24,721 bases of DNA from SHZI01 sp964391025. Lineage in GTDB: Bacteria; Pseudomonadota; Gammaproteobacteria; Steroidobacterales; GCA-2729495. The stretch spans positions 1 through 24,721 of the forward strand of contig CAYMKJ010000161.1 of NCBI GenBank assembly GCA_964391025.1, given 5' to 3'. This document shows positions 22,224 through 24,721 of the stretch, in pieces (position 1 is the stretch's first letter; every line of letters starts with the position of its first letter). The position numbers were made by a program, and so were the translations under genes. The notes below the pieces were generated by a model that ran no database searches, had not been told where the DNA came from, and saw only the letters and a program-made list of their open reading frames with translations.

Positions 22224-24605
22224 ATGAAGTTCAGTGAACGCTGGCTCCGGGAATTCGTAAACCCGCCCGGCGATACCGCGGCCCTCGTGCACCAGCTGAC
22301 AATGCAGGGCCTTGAGGTGGAGAGTGTTGAGGTCGCCGGACCGTCTCTTCCGCACGTCGTCGTTGGCCGCGTCACGGAAGTGGCGCCGCACCCGAATGCC
22401 GATCGACTGCGCGTGTGTCAGGTCGACGTGGCGGGGAAGATTGTTCAGATCGTTTGTGGCGCTGCCAATGTCCGGGTGGGAGGCCTCTATCCGGTTGCCC
22501 TGCCGGGTGCGACCCTGCCGGGCGGGCTCGCCATCCGGAACGCGGCGCTTCGGGGCGTCGACTCTGCCGGCATGTTGTGTTCTGCGGCGGAACTCGGCCT
22601 GGGTGATACAGGTTCATCGGGAAAAGGTGAGGGACTGCTGGAACTCGAATCGGCACTGGTGCCCGGTTCACCAGTTTCCGCAGCCCTGGCCCTCGACGAC
22701 CGCATTCTTGACCTCAAGATCACGCCGAACCGTGCGGACTGCTTCTCCGTGGTGGGAGTGGCCCGGGACCTGGCGGCCACCACGGGCGCGATATTCGCCG
22801 GGGCCGAGGCCACACCGATAGCCGCGGAGGATCTGCAGGAAGTTCCCGTCCGCGTGGAGGATGCGGCCGGCAGCCCGGTATTCATGGTCCGTGCGGTACG
22901 CGGGATTTCCACCGGGGCGAAGTCACCGTTCTGGCTTCGGGAGCGGCTTCGGCGCAGCGGGATTCGTGCCATCCATCCCGTCGTCGATATCACCAATCTG
23001 GTCATGCTGGAGCTGGGGCAACCCCTGCATGCCTATGACCTGGACAAACTCGACGGGGGGTTGGTGGTGCGGCGGGCGCGGGCTTCCGAGCCGCTTAATC
23101 TATTGACCGGTGCCGATATCCAGCTTGATGAGGATGTGCTTGTCATAGCTGACGCCCGCAGGGCGATTGGCGTGGCCGGAATCATGGGCGGCAGCAGCAC
23201 GGCGGTATCGGCGCAGACGACGAATGTGCTCTTCGAGTCCGCATTTTTCAGTCCTTCGGTCATTGCCGGGCGCGCCCGGCGACTCGGCCTGCAGACGGAT
23301 GCGGCAACCCGCTTCGAGCGGGGCGTGGACCCGACCGGTCAGCAGCGCGCGCTGGAGCGCGCAACGGCGTTGCTGCTGGCCATCGCCGGTGGCGTACCCG
23401 CTGGGTGTCAGTCGGCGGGTGTCGGTGTCCAGCCGCCGGGGCTGGTGGTCCTCCGGCGGGCCAGGCTTGCCCTGGTGCTGGGGCACGCCGTCCCCGATCC
23501 GGAAGTGGGAGCCATTCTCAAGCGTCTGGGGATGGCGGTGGAGGACCGTGCTGACGGCTGGCAGGTGCGCCCACCAGCCTTCCGCTTCGACATTGCGATC
23601 GAAGTGGACCTCATCGAGGAAATTGCCCGGGTCCATGGGTACGACCGGATTCCGTCCCGGCCAGGGCAGCAGGCGACGGTACTCGGCACTGCTCCGGCGG
23701 CGCGAATCAGCCTGGATCTGTTGCGGGCCGCCTTCGTTCAGCGTGGCTACCAGGAAGCCGTGACGTTCAGCTTCGTCGACCGCGAGCAGGACCGCCTGTT
23801 TGCCGGCGGCCAGGCGGGCGTGCCGCTGGTCAACCCGATATCGGCCGAACTCGCGGTCATGCGTCAGGGCCTGTGGCCGGGTCTTGTGCAGGCCCTCAAA
23901 CACAACCTGGCGCGCCAACAGCGCCGGGTGCGGCTGTTCGAAGCGGGTGTGCGCTTCGTGCCATCGGGCGCTGGCCTGTCCGAGGAACTGGTTATCTCAG
24001 GCGTCGTTGCCGGTCCGGCGCTGCCGGAGCAGTGGAGTGAGCAGAGCCGTCCCGTTGACTATTTCGACGTGAAGTCAGACCTGGAGGCGATCCTCGCCCT
24101 GGTTGGCGAGCCGGATGAATTCAGCTGGACGACCGAACAGCACCCGGCGTTGCACCCGGGTCGCTCGGCACGACTCCGGCGTCACGGGGTACATCTGGGC
24201 TGGATCGGCGCTGTGCATCCTGGCCTGGTCAAAGACGCGGGGCTCGACGAGGCGCCGGTCGTGTTCGAGCTTACGGCAACCGTGTTGATGGCAGCCACGG
24301 TGCCCCGGCACCAGGAGTTGTCGCGTTTCCCGACGGTGCGTCGCGACCTGGCGATTCTTGTTGCCCGCGACACGCCGGTAGCACGGCTGATCGCAGCGGC
24401 CCGGGACGCGGCCGGGGCGGTTCTGCGGGAGGTCGTTGTATTTGACATTTTCGCCGGGGAACACATCGACGCAGGACAAAAGAGCGTCGCTTTGGGCTTG
24501 ATTTTGCAGGAAACATCCCGCACCCTTACTGATGCCGATGCGGACCAAATCGTCGGTGGCGTTGTCCAGCGGCTGGCCAAAGATTTCAGCGCCAGAATGA
24601 GATAA
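22224..24605 (+). CDS. pheT: Phenylalanyl-tRNA synthetase subunit beta
   Basis: PheT is the beta subunit, which carries editing of Tyr-tRNA-Phe and tRNA recognition. The 793 aa compare with 795 in E. coli. A start MKFSERWLREFVNP is followed by the tRNA-binding OB domain (about 40-150, HPNADRLRVCQVDVAG). The B3/B4 editing domain follows with TPNRADCFSVVGVARDLA. Later come the B5 region (RFDIAIEVDLIEEIARVHGYDRIP), the catalytic-like core (MRQGLWPGLVQALKHNLARQ), and the C-terminal FDX-ACB domain (ELSRFPTVRRDLAILV) that binds the anticodon. The ATG at 22224 has a weak CAGGT upstream. ihfA starts 18 nt after the stop, the usual neighbour. Confidence 0.98.
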   Translation: MKFSERWLREFVNPPGDTAALVHQLTMQGLEVESVEVAGPSLPHVVVGRVTEVAPHPNADRLRVCQVDVAGKIVQIVCGAANVRVGGLYPVALPGATLPGGLAIRNAALRGVDSAGMLCSAAELGLGDTGSSGKGEGLLELESALVPGSPVSAALALDDRILDLKITPNRADCFSVVGVARDLAATTGAIFAGAEATPIAAEDLQEVPVRVEDAAGSPVFMVRAVRGISTGAKSPFWLRERLRRSGIRAIHPVVDITNLVMLELGQPLHAYDLDKLDGGLVVRRARASEPLNLLTGADIQLDEDVLVIADARRAIGVAGIMGGSSTAVSAQTTNVLFESAFFSPSVIAGRARRLGLQTDAATRFERGVDPTGQQRALERATALLLAIAGGVPAGCQSAGVGVQPPGLVVLRRARLALVLGHAVPDPEVGAILKRLGMAVEDRADGWQVRPPAFRFDIAIEVDLIEEIARVHGYDRIPSRPGQQATVLGTAPAARISLDLLRAAFVQRGYQEAVTFSFVDREQDRLFAGGQAGVPLVNPISAELAVMRQGLWPGLVQALKHNLARQQRRVRLFEAGVRFVPSGAGLSEELVISGVVAGPALPEQWSEQSRPVDYFDVKSDLEAILALVGEPDEFSWTTEQHPALHPGRSARLRRHGVHLGWIGAVHPGLVKDAGLDEAPVVFELTATVLMAATVPRHQELSRFPTVRRDLAILVARDTPVARLIAAARDAAGAVLREVVVFDIFAGEHIDAGQKSVALGLILQETSRTLTDADADQIVGGVVQRLAKDFSARMR

Positions 24606-24623
24606 GAAGAACAAGAGATCCAG

Positions 24624-24721
24624 ATGAGCATGGCCCTCACCAAGGCGGATATGGCGGAGTCCCTGTTCAATGAACTGGGGCTCAACAAGCGCGAAGCGCG
24701 CGAACTCGTGGAACTCTTCTT
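24624..24721 (+). CDS. ihfA: Integration host factor subunit alpha (5' part, runs off the window)
   Basis: IhfA is the partner of the IhfB encoded earlier in this window. Only the first 32 codons are present. MSMALTKADMAESLFNELGL and the following KREARELVELFF match the alpha-subunit N-terminus closely. The start may be ATG 24624 or, as the E. coli MALTKAEM start suggests, ATG 24630. AAGAGATC upstream favours 24624 slightly. pheT-ihfA linkage is typical of gammaproteobacteria. The gene continues beyond the window edge. Confidence 0.93.
   Translation, partial: MSMALTKADMAESLFNELGLNKREARELVELF

Noticed and set aside
1..24721. A CRISPR array, insertion sequence, toxin-antitoxin or other undescribed multigene system
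   Set aside because: I saw no regularly spaced repeats, transposase motifs, terminal inverted repeats or unassigned gene clusters. Almost every base belongs to a recognisable conserved gene.

Overview
This window looks like a conserved core stretch of a GC-rich gammaproteobacterial chromosome. The supporting marks are the run gyrA-serC-...-pheA-hisC-aroA-cmk-rpsA-ihfB-lapA-lapB, the run thrS-infC-rpmI-rplT-pheS-pheT-ihfA, a LapA/LapB pair, and a GyrA with Thr83 in the quinolone region. The order resembles Pseudomonas and relatives, but several differences point to a separate, deeper-branching lineage. I see no mobile element, phage gene, CRISPR array or unknown multigene system.

Layout. (1) 26-9307, plus strand: gyrA, then amino-acid genes serC, serA, pheA, hisC, aroA and cmk. 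Spacing is tight, with overlaps at hisC/aroA and aroA/cmk. SerC and SerA make phosphoserine. PheA, HisC and AroA act in the aromatic pathway, and HisC may also serve aromatic transamination. tyrA, often found between hisC and aroA, is absent, and a short-family SerA is inserted. (2) 9308-13001: rpsA with a structured leader, then ihfB, lapA and lapB. (3) 13002-14378: a small secreted ComEA-like helix-hairpin-helix protein and galU. (4) 14429-15770, minus strand: tRNA-Asn(GTT) and a class I aminotransferase, divergent from uvrB. (5) 15845-24721, plus strand: uvrB, tRNA-Val(GAC), then thrS-infC-rpmI-rplT-pheS-pheT and the start of ihfA at the window edge.

The most informative points are as follows. 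infC has only a non-canonical ATC codon available as a full-length start, behind a strong Shine-Dalgarno. thrS begins 16 nt after the tRNA-Val CCA end. The rpsA leader carries three consecutive hairpins and no Shine-Dalgarno. SerA belongs to a short subfamily with Gln where the classical catalytic Glu sits. AroA carries the class II EPSP synthase motifs. The lapB-comEA junction corresponds to the place where Pseudomonas carries its O-antigen cluster, and here it is empty. Short tandem duplications span the stop codons of pheA and infC. All identifications rest on reading the protein sequences and recalling family features; no search was run. No gene-free stretch exceeds about 140 bases.
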